Positions 1-8,458 of a stretch of 64,000 nucleotides of DNA are shown piece by piece. Position 1 is the first letter of the stretch, and every line of letters starts with the position of its first letter. The notes under the pieces were generated by a model that saw nothing but the letters and a program-made list of their open reading frames with translations, was not told the DNA's origin and did not search any database. Made by a program: the position numbers and the translations under genes. The DNA is from Candidatus Corynebacterium avicola. GTDB taxonomy: Bacteria > Actinomycetota > Actinomycetes > Mycobacteriales > Mycobacteriaceae. The stretch is from positions 50,744-114,743 of the forward strand of contig DXGC01000077.1 in NCBI GenBank assembly GCA_019114135.1, in the 5' to 3' direction.

Positions 1-660
1 GTGCTGGTCGCCACCGGCCTCGACGACGACCTCCCCGACATCCCCGGTCTGGCGGAGCACTGGGGTGGCGCGGCCTTCCAGTGTCCCTACTGCCACGGAT
101 GGGAGGTCCGCGATACCCGGATCGGTGTCCTGGCGACCTCACCGCCGTCCTTCCACCAGGCCACGCTCATCCGCCAGTGGTCCGACTCCGTCACCGTCTT
201 CACCACCGACCCTGCGCTGTTCGACGGCCTCGACGAGGACACCCGCGCAGGCTTCGCCGCCCGCGGGGTCTCGCTCGTCGCGTCCCCCGTGACCGAGGTA
301 CTGTCAGCGTCCACCGACACTGCAGACTCCGTCTCGTCGTTGCGCGGCGTGCGCACGCAGGACGGCCAGACCCACGAGGTGGACGCCCTCGCCGTCTCCC
401 CGGAATCGCGTCCCCGGGACGGCTTCCTCGCAGGCCTGGACCTGGAACGGTACGAGTTCCCCGGCGTCGGGACCTTCCTGCAGACCGACGAGACCGGACG
501 CACCAGTCACCCACGCATCTGGGCCACGGGCAACGTGGTCAATCCCCGGTTCAACGTCCCCGCCTCCGTGGGACAGGCGTCGATGGCCGCCGGTGCCCTC
601 AACCACGTCCTCGTGCTGGAGGACACGGAGAGGGCGGTGCAGGAAGCGGAGGATCAATGA
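1..660 (+). CDS. Thioredoxin-reductase-like NAD(P)/FAD oxidoreductase, 5'-truncated
   Basis: This is the C-terminal part of a flavoprotein cut by the window edge; the GTG at base 1 is probably an internal codon. A CxxC redox pair sits in CPYCHGWE at about residues 28-35, the pattern of the small thioredoxin-reductase-like proteins of actinobacteria, related to fungal GliT-type dithiol oxidases. The C-terminal ATGNV segment fits the FAD-binding motif of this fold. The N-terminal FAD Rossmann motif is outside the window. The substrate cannot be told; dithiol or disulfide redox chemistry is inferred from the family. The stop codon overlaps the tail of the convergent copper lipoprotein gene by 7 bases. 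Confidence 0.8.
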   Translation: MLVATGLDDDLPDIPGLAEHWGGAAFQCPYCHGWEVRDTRIGVLATSPPSFHQATLIRQWSDSVTVFTTDPALFDGLDEDTRAGFAARGVSLVASPVTEVLSASTDTADSVSSLRGVRTQDGQTHEVDALAVSPESRPRDGFLAGLDLERYEFPGVGTFLQTDETGRTSHPRIWATGNVVNPRFNVPASVGQASMAAGALNHVLVLEDTERAVQEAEDQ

Positions 661-1259
661 CCTGAGTGGTCGTCGGTGCCATCCTCGGCGGCTCCGTCCT
701 CGGCATCGTCACCGGCGTAGTCCTCGTGCGCCGACTGCTGCACGCGCACCGGGATGTCCTCGAGCTCGAAGGTCGATCCGTCCTCCGCGGTGAGGGTGAG
801 GTTGAGGACGTCACCGGCCGCGATCTCGTCGGAGTTCTCCATGATCATGATGTGGTCCCCGCCCGGTTCCAGCATCGTGCTTCCGTTCGCCGGGATGACC
901 ATGCCGTCCTCGGTCTGACGCATCATGCCGTCCACCGTCTCGTGGAACTCGTAGACGCCCTCCAGGTCACCCTCGGCCCGGGTGAGGTGGATGTCCTCGT
1001 CGGTGGTGTTGGTGAGCTCGCCGAAGACCGCGGTCATCTCCGTGTCCGCGTCCTTCGCGCCGACGTAGCCCTCCTCCAGGACCAGGTCACCGTCTGAGAC
1101 TTCCGCGCCGGCGTCGCTGGTCGCGGTGTCCTCAGCACTTCCGGCGTCCGAATCGTCGCCGCAGGACGCCACGCCGAGGCAGAGCGTCGCCGCGACCAGG
1201 GCGGCCGGGATCCGTCGCGACAGGGGATTTGCAGAGCGGGCGGTGCGGGTCAGGGACAA
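654..1259 (-). CDS. PCu(A)C-type copper chaperone lipoprotein
   Basis: A predicted secreted, membrane-anchored copper(I) carrier of 201 aa. I start it at a TTG at 1259, because AGGAG lies just upstream and the signal peptide then follows directly; the open frame runs further upstream without a better site. The signal peptide ends in a lipobox-like GVASC. An acidic Asp/Ser/Ala linker leads into the PCu(A)C domain, with the copper ligand pattern H (EFHETVDGMM), several Met and a distal HIM. The C-terminal tail is Asp/Glu-rich and ends in DDHSGH, which could add metal binding. Family members deliver copper to cytochrome oxidase or buffer it outside the membrane. It is divergent from the PepSY gene, which carries its own His cluster, so the pair may work together. 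Confidence 0.85.
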   Translation of the reverse strand: MSLTRTARSANPLSRRIPAALVAATLCLGVASCGDDSDAGSAEDTATSDAGAEVSDGDLVLEEGYVGAKDADTEMTAVFGELTNTTDEDIHLTRAEGDLEGVYEFHETVDGMMRQTEDGMVIPANGSTMLEPGGDHIMIMENSDEIAAGDVLNLTLTAEDGSTFELEDIPVRVQQSAHEDYAGDDAEDGAAEDGTDDHSGH

Positions 1260-1428
1260 GGTCTTCTCCTGGGGATGGGGACACGGATGGGGACACGGCA
1301 CTTCACCGCATCGGGTCACTGGTTCAGTAGTCGGACGCCAGGGTCCCGCGGTTCCCTGAACCCTCCCGGTCACCCCCCGCCGGGGCTGGCCCGGGAACCC
1401 GCGCGGCGATCCCGCCGACTACTTCATC

Positions 1429-2850
1429 GTGACGACAACGACCGAACACCCCTCACCGACTGCACCGACTGCACCGTCCGAACGGACCGGGCAACAGCTC
1501 CCCCGCCTGCTCAAGCGCCTGCACTTCTTCGCTGGCGTCCTGTGCGCACCACTGATCCTCGTCGCCGCGGTCACCGGTTTCCTCTACGCCGTCTCCCCGA
1601 CCGTCGAGCGGGTCGTCCACCATGACCTGCTGACTGCCACGGCGCACGACGCACCGGCCGTCCCGGTCAGCGAGCAGGTCACCGCCGCGCGCGCCGAGTT
1701 CCCCGACCTGCCGTTGGCCGGGGTGCGACTGGGCGAGGACCACGAGACCACCCGTGTCCTCTTCGCCGACGTCGAGCTGCCAGAGTCCACGACCCGGGCG
1801 GTGTTCGTGGACCCCTACTCCGGTGAAGTGAAGGGTGACTCCACCCAGTACGGCAGCTCAGCGGCGCTGCCGATGCGGCACTGGTTGTCCCAGGGCCACC
1901 GCATGCTGTGGCTCGGCGAACCGGGACGTCTCTACTCCGAGCTGGCGGCCAGTTGGTTGGGGGTCCTGGCCGTCGGCGGGCTGGTGATGTGGTGGCAGCG
2001 TCACCGGAAGAACCCGGGTCGCATGCTGGGCACCGGAGGGCGGGGACGCACCCGCACGATGCGACGGCACGGGGCGACCGGCACGGTCGTGGCCGTGGGC
2101 ATGGTCTTCCTCACCGCCACCGGGCTGACCTGGTCATCGGTGGCTGGGACGAACATCGGACAAGTTCGCTCGGAGTTGAGCTGGCAGGAGCCGGCGGTGT
2201 CGACCTCGATTCCCGGGGTCGAGGTGACGTCCGGGGAGGACGCATCTGCGGGAGCGCACGCCAGTCACGGCGACCACGGCGCAGCGAACGCATCCGGCGG
2301 TTTCGTGCGGGGCCTGAACCCTGGCGCGGTCGACCGGGTCGCCGCCACCGCCCGCGAGGAACTGCGTACCCCGGTCACCCTCACCCCGCCGGCCGCCGAC
2401 GGTGAGGCGTGGACGGCGAAGGAGAACCGGGCATCCTACAGGCTGACCACCGACGCCGTCTCGATCGACTGGGCGACCGGGCAGGTCACCGACCGGATCG
2501 ACTTCCGGGACTGGCCGCTGGCGGCACAGGCGTCGTCTTGGCTGATCCAGCTGCACATGGGAACCTTGTTCGGGCTACCGAACCAGCTGGTCCTCGCCGT
2601 CCTGGCCGCCGCCATCGCGGTGATGGTGGTCTGGGGGTACGCGATGTGGTTCCGGCGGCGGGGCCGGGACCAAGTTGTCGCTTCCGCCCCGCCGCGGGCC
2701 CCTACCGACGGCGGGTGGAGCGCCGGCGCCGTGGTCCTGGTGGTTGCATTGGCCGCCTACGGCCTCGTCGCGCCGTTGTTCGGCGTGACCTGTCTGGCAT
2801 TCGTGGTGTTCAGCAGCCTGTGGTCGCGCTGGAGAGAACGCTCCAGTTAG
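1429..2850 (+). CDS. PepSY-domain membrane protein
   Basis: An integral membrane protein of 473 aa. After a short Thr/Pro-rich N terminus comes RLHFFAGVLCAPLILVAAVT, the typical first transmembrane helix of PepSY-associated TM (iron-regulated membrane) proteins, followed by an extracytoplasmic PepSY domain, further helices around residues 175-190 and 215-240, a second extracytoplasmic region, and C-terminal helices near 385-410 and 430-460. A His-rich stretch HASHGDHG near residue 280 could bind metal. Start is GTG with no strong ribosome-binding site. Divergent from the PCu(A)C lipoprotein gene across about 170 bp, which suggests a shared role in copper or haem handling. The exact activity is unknown. 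Confidence 0.8.
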   Translation: MTTTTEHPSPTAPTAPSERTGQQLPRLLKRLHFFAGVLCAPLILVAAVTGFLYAVSPTVERVVHHDLLTATAHDAPAVPVSEQVTAARAEFPDLPLAGVRLGEDHETTRVLFADVELPESTTRAVFVDPYSGEVKGDSTQYGSSAALPMRHWLSQGHRMLWLGEPGRLYSELAASWLGVLAVGGLVMWWQRHRKNPGRMLGTGGRGRTRTMRRHGATGTVVAVGMVFLTATGLTWSSVAGTNIGQVRSELSWQEPAVSTSIPGVEVTSGEDASAGAHASHGDHGAANASGGFVRGLNPGAVDRVAATAREELRTPVTLTPPAADGEAWTAKENRASYRLTTDAVSIDWATGQVTDRIDFRDWPLAAQASSWLIQLHMGTLFGLPNQLVLAVLAAAIAVMVVWGYAMWFRRRGRDQVVASAPPRAPTDGGWSAGAVVLVVALAAYGLVAPLFGVTCLAFVVFSSLWSRWRERSS

Positions 2851-2947
2851 GGAATCATCGCCGTGCACTGCACCGGGATCGGCACCCGTCATGCCCAGGT
2901 TTACAGCGCTCTCTAATCGCACAGATCATGAGTTACGGACCGTCCAT

Positions 2948-2977
2948 TTGCTGTACACAAGAGACTGGAAATAATAA
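2948..2977 (+). promoter_or_regulatory. Candidate sigma-A promoter of the lipoprotein gene
   Basis: TTGCTG, 17 bases, then ATAATA/TAATAA, in a locally AT-rich stretch. A start near 2984 would give a leader of about 30 bases before the GTG at 3014. Confidence 0.5.
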
Positions 2978-3013
2978 TGACGACCGCGTTTTCTAGACGC
3001 CGAGGACCCAAAC

Positions 3014-3739
3014 GTGACAACTCTCTCCGTACCAACCCATAAAAGAGCTCTCATCATGAGCGCTGCTGCAATAGTCAGTTGCACCGCACTGTCCGCCTGT
3101 TCAAGTGACGATGATTCGGAATCACCGGAAACCACCCTCGCCACCAGTGACGATGCGGACGGGACTGCAAGTAATGAAGCAGCCGACCACACATGCAACA
3201 GCACGACTCTTGAGCTTGAGCAAGTACGGAACGAGGACGGGGATCCCTCATTCAACATTCCGATCCCGGAAGGTTGGGAGACCTTCGATACCGGCGGAGG
3301 CCCTGACGATGGGTCCTACTACCCCGAGATCGGAATGGTGGACCGGGACGAAGCCTCCCGCGGAGAAACCACAATGTTCATGTTCAGCGCCAAGAGATCG
3401 CCCACAGGTGGCGCGGACCAGCTGGAAAAGGCCGTGACCGACGACGGCCTCCGGGTTACCGAGGCATCTGAGCCGACAACGACATGCGGCTATCCCGCAC
3501 AAGCGTTTACCGGAGTTGTCGAATCAGATTCATATTCAACAATCCCGGAGTTCGAAACACACGTCTACACCATGTCAGTACCTGTCGACGATCAATACGT
3601 CGTTGCGCAGTTGTCTGTAAACAACATGGACGCGACAACGTCAGAACAAGCTGAGGGCTTGGGCGACAGCGATCTCGACTTCGATCAGGAGCTGTTCGAC
3701 CAGATCGTTGACGGCATTCAGATCGCAACTCAGGAGTAG
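3014..3739 (+). CDS. Secreted lipoprotein, LpqN/LpqT-like, function unknown
   Basis: 241 aa. A signal peptide with lipobox LSAC (Cys about residue 29) predicts a lipid-anchored surface protein, followed by an acidic Ser/Asp/Thr linker. The body (PIPEGWETF near residue 85, then a C-terminal IVDGIQI) resembles the LpqN/LpqT-like lipoproteins of mycolic-acid bacteria, but I cannot assign a function. GTG start preceded by GAGGA; an in-frame ATG at 3056 directly before the hydrophobic core is an alternative. Base composition is visibly less GC-rich than the neighbours, and the gene stands alone between two unrelated units, so horizontal gain is possible. Confidence 0.7.
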   Translation: MTTLSVPTHKRALIMSAAAIVSCTALSACSSDDDSESPETTLATSDDADGTASNEAADHTCNSTTLELEQVRNEDGDPSFNIPIPEGWETFDTGGGPDDGSYYPEIGMVDRDEASRGETTMFMFSAKRSPTGGADQLEKAVTDDGLRVTEASEPTTTCGYPAQAFTGVVESDSYSTIPEFETHVYTMSVPVDDQYVVAQLSVNNMDATTSEQAEGLGDSDLDFDQELFDQIVDGIQIATQE

Positions 3740-3761
3740 CTCGCGAGCACCGCGCCCCGGA

Positions 3762-4331
3762 CTACGCCTCCGACTCTTCGGGAATCATCGCGAGGATCGC
3801 GTCGGTCAACGCGGTGCGCTGCGCCGAGGACAGCGACGCCTCGTGCACCTGGTCGTGCAGCCACATGCCGTCCGCCGCAACCTGCACCAGGTACGCCGCC
3901 CGGGCGAGCGCCGCGTCCTGATCGTCCTCCCCGGCCCCCACGACGCCGTCCGCGGACGGCATCCACCGGCTGTCGACGTCCTGCCACGGAACGTTGAACT
4001 CCTGGTTGGCCATCGCATCGACCTGCAGGACCAGCTCCGCCCTGGATGCCGAGCGGCTCATCGTCACCACGATCGCCCGCAACCGGGTCCGGGCGTCGAC
4101 CTCGTCGGCGGTCCCGCCGGCGGCAGCCTCCAGCTCCTTCTCCCACTGGGCGGCCTGGTACTCGTGGATGCCGAGCATCATCTCGTGCCGGGACGGGAAG
4201 TGGTAGACCATCCCCGACTTCGACATGCCGGACGCCTCCGCCAGCGACTCGTAGGTCACCGCCTCGAGCCCGCCGCGGTCGATGAGGTCGACGGCGGCCT
4301 GCAGGATCAGGTCACGTTTACTCGTGCGCAG
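3762..4331 (-). CDS. TetR-family repressor, likely with a CTG start
   Basis: A DNA-binding regulator of 189 aa. The helix-turn-helix is clear (YESLAEASGMSKSGMVYHF), followed by an all-alpha ligand-binding domain. The first GTG in frame (4259) would remove helix 1 of the DNA-binding domain. The frame stays open upstream through RDLILQAAVDLIDRGG, the normal TetR N terminus, and the only plausible start is CTG at 4331, placed 9 bases after a strong AAGGAGG at 4341-4347. With that start the gene overlaps the end of the upstream exporter gene by 14 bases, implying translational coupling. It most likely represses its own operon through the palindrome at 5914-5943. Confidence 0.8.
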   Translation of the reverse strand: MRTSKRDLILQAAVDLIDRGGLEAVTYESLAEASGMSKSGMVYHFPSRHEMMLGIHEYQAAQWEKELEAAAGGTADEVDARTRLRAIVVTMSRSASRAELVLQVDAMANQEFNVPWQDVDSRWMPSADGVVGAGEDDQDAALARAAYLVQVAADGMWLHDQVHEASLSSAQRTALTDAILAMIPEESEA

Positions 4332-5868
4332 AGTACTCGGCCTCCTTCGGGTTGCCGCGGAAACTGCGCGCCGTGATCAGGGCCGCAGCGACTGCCACGA
4401 TACCGGCGATGAGGATGACCAGAAGGTAGGCGGTGTCGTAGGCGTCCACCGCCGCGGCACCGAAGACCGCGTGGTCGACACCGTGGTCGACGTCGTCGGC
4501 CACCGCGTCCGGCGCATTCATCGAGTAGAACATCGGCATCAGGCTGCCCAGCAGGGCCACGGACACCAGGGTGCCGAACTCGTAGGAGATCGCCTCGACG
4601 GAGGAGGCCATACCGGCCTTGCTCGCCGGTGCCGAGCCGATGATCGCCGAGGACGACACCGACATCACCATGCCGGCGCCCACGCCGATCAGCACCAGGC
4701 CGCAGACGACCAGGCCCAGCGGCTGCTCCGGGACAGCCCACAGCACCACGGCGATGCCCGCGGCCATCGAGGTGAAACCACCACTGATCAGGGTGCGGAA
4801 GCCGAGACGGTGCAGTGAGGCGCCGCCGAGGATCGACGCCGGGGCCGCCGGGATGGCTGCCGAGGCGACCAGCAGTCCGGCCTCGAAGGGACTGAACCCG
4901 CCGGCGGACTGGAAGCGCTGGGTGGTCATCAGCTCGACACCGGAGAGGACGAACATCGCCAGTGCCGCAGCCAGCGTGCCGCCGAGGAACATGCGGTTAC
5001 GGAAGATGCCGAACTCCAGGAGCGGCGGAAGCCCCCGGCCGCGCAGCAGCGTCTGACGGTGGGCGAACAGAGCTCCGCCGACGACCATGGCTGCCACGGA
5101 AACCAGCACGATGGTGGTGTCGCCCTCGGAGTTGGCGGTCTCCTTGATGGCCATCACCGCGCCGACCATCATGATCATCGCCCACAGTGAGGAGATGACG
5201 TCCCAGTGCCGGGAGGGATCGGCCTGGTTCGCCGGTGCATAGATGACGGTGGCGATGAGGATCGCCACGACCACCGGCACGTTGATCAGGAAGACCGTGC
5301 CCCAGTAGAAGTGCTCCAGCAGGAAGCCACCGAGGACCGGACCGGACGCGGCACCGACGACGGCGACCGAGCCCCAGATACCGATGGCGGTGTTGCGTTC
5401 GCGGACGTCGGTGAAGGTCTGGCGGATCAGCGCGAGGGTGGCCGGCATCATCGTCGCCGCGCCGACACCGAGCACGGCGCGGGCGGCGATAAGCACCCAC
5501 GCGTCCGGGGAGAAGGCGGCGAGCAGGGAGCCGAGACCGAAGACGCTGACTCCGGTGAGGAACATCCGACGGTGGCCGATCTTGTCGCCCAGGGTGCCGG
5601 TCCCCAGCAGCAGGCCGACGAGCACCAGCGGGTAGGCGTTGATGATCCACAGGCCCTGGAGGGAGGTGGTCTGGAGCTCATCGCGCAGCACCGGCAGCGC
5701 GGTGTAGAGGATCGAGTTGTCGGCGCCGACGAGGAAGAGCCCCAGGCTGATGATCGCCAGGAAGCTCCACCGCTGCCGCGCAGTGGTCGGGCCGGTACCG
5801 GCACCGCCCGTCGCTGCGGTGCCGTTCGGGGCGGGACGCCCGGACGGGGTGACTGTGGTGTTGCTCAT
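4318..5868 (-). CDS. DHA2-family (14-TMS) MFS drug exporter
   Basis: A proton-coupled multidrug efflux protein of the EmrB/QacA type, 516 aa. After a Thr/Gly/Pro-rich N terminus the first helix starts near residue 33 (FLAIISLGLFLVGADNSIL); motif A appears as GDKIGHRRMF near residue 98, and motif C (GVGAATMMPATLALI) near 137. Length and helix count fit the 14-helix subfamily. It is the first gene of a two-gene operon with the TetR repressor, and the leader carries a perfect inverted repeat. The drug or metabolite exported cannot be told. Confidence 0.9.
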   Translation of the reverse strand: MSNTTVTPSGRPAPNGTAATGGAGTGPTTARQRWSFLAIISLGLFLVGADNSILYTALPVLRDELQTTSLQGLWIINAYPLVLVGLLLGTGTLGDKIGHRRMFLTGVSVFGLGSLLAAFSPDAWVLIAARAVLGVGAATMMPATLALIRQTFTDVRERNTAIGIWGSVAVVGAASGPVLGGFLLEHFYWGTVFLINVPVVVAILIATVIYAPANQADPSRHWDVISSLWAMIMMVGAVMAIKETANSEGDTTIVLVSVAAMVVGGALFAHRQTLLRGRGLPPLLEFGIFRNRMFLGGTLAAALAMFVLSGVELMTTQRFQSAGGFSPFEAGLLVASAAIPAAPASILGGASLHRLGFRTLISGGFTSMAAGIAVVLWAVPEQPLGLVVCGLVLIGVGAGMVMSVSSSAIIGSAPASKAGMASSVEAISYEFGTLVSVALLGSLMPMFYSMNAPDAVADDVDHGVDHAVFGAAAVDAYDTAYLLVILIAGIVAVAAALITARSFRGNPKEAEYSAHE

Positions 5869-5913
5869 GGCGGGCCTGTGATGCCTTTCCTGGTAGGGAC
5901 GTTTCTAACTCTC

Positions 5914-5943
5914 GAAACTGTACCGTACGTTCGGTACAGTTTC
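5914..5943. promoter_or_regulatory. Perfect 12-bp inverted repeat, probable TetR operator
   Basis: Two perfect 12-base arms (GAAACTGTACCG and its complement) are separated by TACGTT, 46-75 bases upstream of the exporter start. Size, symmetry and position are those of an operator for the TetR repressor encoded in the same operon. Confidence 0.75.
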
Positions 5944-6091
5944 AAACTCCCTGTAATGCCCTCGAAATCGAACGCAGAGAGGCAACACTGACGGGAAACA
6001 CGGCTGTCACCCGCGAGAATTTTCTGCTCCCTAGCCTTTCCCGGGTGTCGGTAAGACCCCGGCCCCAACGAGCAACACGGAGAGTCAATTC

Positions 6092-6886
6092 ATGTCAGAG
6101 ACAGGGCCGTTCAGCGGCACCGCAGGTGAAAGCCGCATCACGATAGGCATCGTCAACGTCAACACCAGCGCCTCGATGACGCAGACGATCGTCGATGCCG
6201 CTCGGACGGTCGCTGCGCCCGACACCGCGATCATCGGGGTCACCCCAGCCATCGGCCCCGAATCAGTTGAAACCCACCTGGAGGCCGCGCTGTCGCAGGT
6301 CGGCGTCATCTCCGCGGTCAACGAACGGAACACCGCCCCCGTCACCGAAGACTCCCCCGCCGTAGACGCCTGGATCGTCGCCGGCTACGGCGACGAGGGT
6401 CGCGAGGCACTCCAGGAACTCGTTGACGTACCGGTCGTCGACATCACCGAAGCTGCGGCGATCTCCGCCATGGCTGTCGGGGACCGTTATGCCGTTGTCA
6501 CGACCCTCGACCGGACCGTCCCGATGATCCGGGGGCGCCTGCAGCTGGCCGGACTACTCGACCGGTGCTCATCAGTGAGGGGCACCGGCCTCGGCGTCCT
6601 CGAACTGGAGGAGGACGCCGAGCGCACCGAAGCCCTCATCCTCGAACTCGCACGCGCCGCGCTTTTCGAAGGTGCTGAAGCCATCTGCCTCGGCTGTGGC
6701 GGGATGGCTGGGAGCGCTCCTCGTCTCACCAAAGCCCTCGGCGCCCCGGTGATCGACGGGGTCGCTGCCGCGGTCGGCCTCGCCGAATCCCTCGTCCGCC
6801 AAGGCCTCCGCACGTCACGCACGGGTACGTATGCCCCCCGCACCGCCAAGAAACTGTCCGGATTCAAGGAACTGGAGATCCAATGA
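6092..6886 (+). CDS. Asp/Glu/hydantoin racemase-family protein lacking the first catalytic Cys
   Basis: 264 aa of the Asp/Glu racemase fold (PF01177), closest in pattern to hydantoin or allantoin racemases. N-terminal IGIVNVNTSASMT matches the family's Asn-rich start. The second catalytic cysteine is kept (GCGGM, C202), but the first, normally in ACFGDPG, is replaced: the segment reads AGYGDEG, with Gly at residue 98. Racemases of this fold need both Cys; arylmalonate decarboxylase has Gly in the first position and one Cys. A different reaction, or a one-base mechanism, is therefore possible. The stop overlaps the start of the NCS1 permease by 4 bases, so the substrate is probably imported by it. 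GGAGAG precedes the ATG. Confidence 0.8.
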   Translation: MSETGPFSGTAGESRITIGIVNVNTSASMTQTIVDAARTVAAPDTAIIGVTPAIGPESVETHLEAALSQVGVISAVNERNTAPVTEDSPAVDAWIVAGYGDEGREALQELVDVPVVDITEAAAISAMAVGDRYAVVTTLDRTVPMIRGRLQLAGLLDRCSSVRGTGLGVLELEEDAERTEALILELARAALFEGAEAICLGCGGMAGSAPRLTKALGAPVIDGVAAAVGLAESLVRQGLRTSRTGTYAPRTAKKLSGFKELEIQ

Positions 6887-8391
6887 GCGACATGAAGAAC
6901 CAGGAAGTCGTCTACCCGGACGGGGCAGACCCGGAACTCATCAACGACGACATTGCCCCACTGAAGAAGCAGAAGTGGGGCTCGTACAACATCTTCGCCT
7001 TCTGGATGTCGGACGTACACTCGGTGGGCGGGTACACGACCGCAGGTGGCCTGTTCGCCATGGGTCTCACCTCATGGCAGGTGCTTCTCGCACTGCTTGT
7101 CGGCATCTTCATCGTCTACTTCGCCTGCAACCTCGTGTCCCTGCCCTCACAGCGCTCCGGAACGCCCTTCGCCGTGGTCTGTCGCGCCGCCTTCGGCATT
7201 CACGGAGCGAAGATCCCCGCCCTCATCCGCGGCTGCATTGCCGTTGCCTGGTACGGGATCCAGACCTACCTCGCCTCCCATGCGCTGGTCGTCCTCGTCC
7301 TCAAGATCCAACCGGACTGGGCCGAATGGGCCGACAAGGACCTCCACGGATTCCTCGGACTGTCGGTGCTCGGCTACATCGCATTCGGTGTCATGTGGGT
7401 CGTCCAGGCCCTGGTCTTCTGGCGCGGAATGGACGCCATCCGGAAGTTCATCGATTTCTGTGGCCCGGCGGTCTACGTGGTGATGGCCATTCTGGCCATC
7501 TACCTCATCAGCGAAGCCGGATGGTCGAACATCAACTTCAGCCTCTCCGACGAGAACCTCACCGGATTCGCGGTCTTCTCCACGTTCTGCGCGGCCGTGG
7601 CCACCACCGTCAGCTACTTCTCGGGACCGATGCTCAACTTCGGCGACATCTCCCGCTACGGAAAGTCCCAGAAGGCTGTAACCCGGGGCAACCTACTGGG
7701 ACTGCCCCTGAACTTCCTGGTGTTCTCCATCATGGTCGTCGTCACCGCGTCCGCCACGGTCCCGGTGTACGGAGAGCTGATCACCGACCCGGTCGACACC
7801 ATCGCAGAGCTCGACAACACCGTCGCCATCGCCTTCGGTGCCCTCACCCTCCTGATCGCGACGGTCGGCATCAACATCGTCGCCAACTTCATCGCACCTG
7901 CCTTCGATTTCTCGACGGTGGCGCCGAAACTGATCTCGTGGCGGGCCGGCGGCATGATCGCCGCAGTCGGATCAGTCTTCCTCACCCCCTGGAACCTCTA
8001 CAACTCCCCGGACGCCATCCACTACACACTCGACACCCTGGCCGCGTTCATCGGACCCGTGTTCGGTGTCCTCATCGCGTACTTCTACGTGATCAACCGT
8101 GGAGACCTCGACGTTCCCGCATTGTTCGACAGCTCCCCGTCGGGCACCTACCACTACTCCAACGGATTCAACGTCAATGCCGTGGTGTCGATCTGCGTCA
8201 CCGCTGTCGTGGGCATCGTCATCGTGGTCACGCCGGCGTTCTCCGCCGCAGCTCCTTACACCTGGTTCATCGGAGCGATCCTCGCCGGAGTGATGGTCAT
8301 CGTGTTGGAGAACATCCGCCCATCGGTGGTCATGCGAGACGCCGAATCCGCATCCACTGCTCGCGAAGGGTCGGTCCGCATCTTCTCCTGA
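6883..8391 (+). CDS. NCS1-family nucleobase/hydantoin/allantoin permease
   Basis: A 12-helix cation symporter of 502 aa. The N terminus (LKKQKWGSYNIFAFWMSDVH) and the following helices match the NCS1 family, which includes the hydantoin transporter Mhp1 and the allantoin permease PucI. GGAG lies before the ATG. Translational coupling to the racemase-family gene points to a ring ureide or pyrimidine-type substrate; allantoin is attractive because allantoinase and allantoicase lie 4 kb downstream, but hydantoins or uracil remain possible. Confidence 0.88.
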   Translation: MSDMKNQEVVYPDGADPELINDDIAPLKKQKWGSYNIFAFWMSDVHSVGGYTTAGGLFAMGLTSWQVLLALLVGIFIVYFACNLVSLPSQRSGTPFAVVCRAAFGIHGAKIPALIRGCIAVAWYGIQTYLASHALVVLVLKIQPDWAEWADKDLHGFLGLSVLGYIAFGVMWVVQALVFWRGMDAIRKFIDFCGPAVYVVMAILAIYLISEAGWSNINFSLSDENLTGFAVFSTFCAAVATTVSYFSGPMLNFGDISRYGKSQKAVTRGNLLGLPLNFLVFSIMVVVTASATVPVYGELITDPVDTIAELDNTVAIAFGALTLLIATVGINIVANFIAPAFDFSTVAPKLISWRAGGMIAAVGSVFLTPWNLYNSPDAIHYTLDTLAAFIGPVFGVLIAYFYVINRGDLDVPALFDSSPSGTYHYSNGFNVNAVVSICVTAVVGIVIVVTPAFSAAAPYTWFIGAILAGVMVIVLENIRPSVVMRDAESASTAREGSVRIFS

Positions 8392-8421
8392 CCCCTGAAC
8401 CCAGGAACGTCGGCATTATTG

Positions 8422-8450
8422 TTGACGTGTCAACTATAGAAAGATATAGT
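8422..8450 (+). promoter_or_regulatory. Near-consensus leaderless promoter with two nested inverted repeats
   Basis: TTGACG, 17 bases, TATAGT; the ATG of the FMN reductase follows 8 bases later, so the transcript would start at or next to the A of ATG. No ribosome-binding site is present. GTTGAC-GT-GTCAAC covers the -35 (8421-8434), and AACTATA-GAAAGA-TATAGTT runs into the -10 (8432-8451), both possible repressor sites. Confidence 0.75.
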
Positions 8451-8458
8451 TACTGGCC

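Noticed and set aside
1-3. GTG at base 1 as a true start codon
   Set aside because: The protein lacks the N-terminal FAD domain, so the gene begins outside the window.
3014-3739. The low-GC lipoprotein as part of a mobile element
   Set aside because: No transposase, integrase, direct repeats or tRNA nearby; composition alone is not enough.
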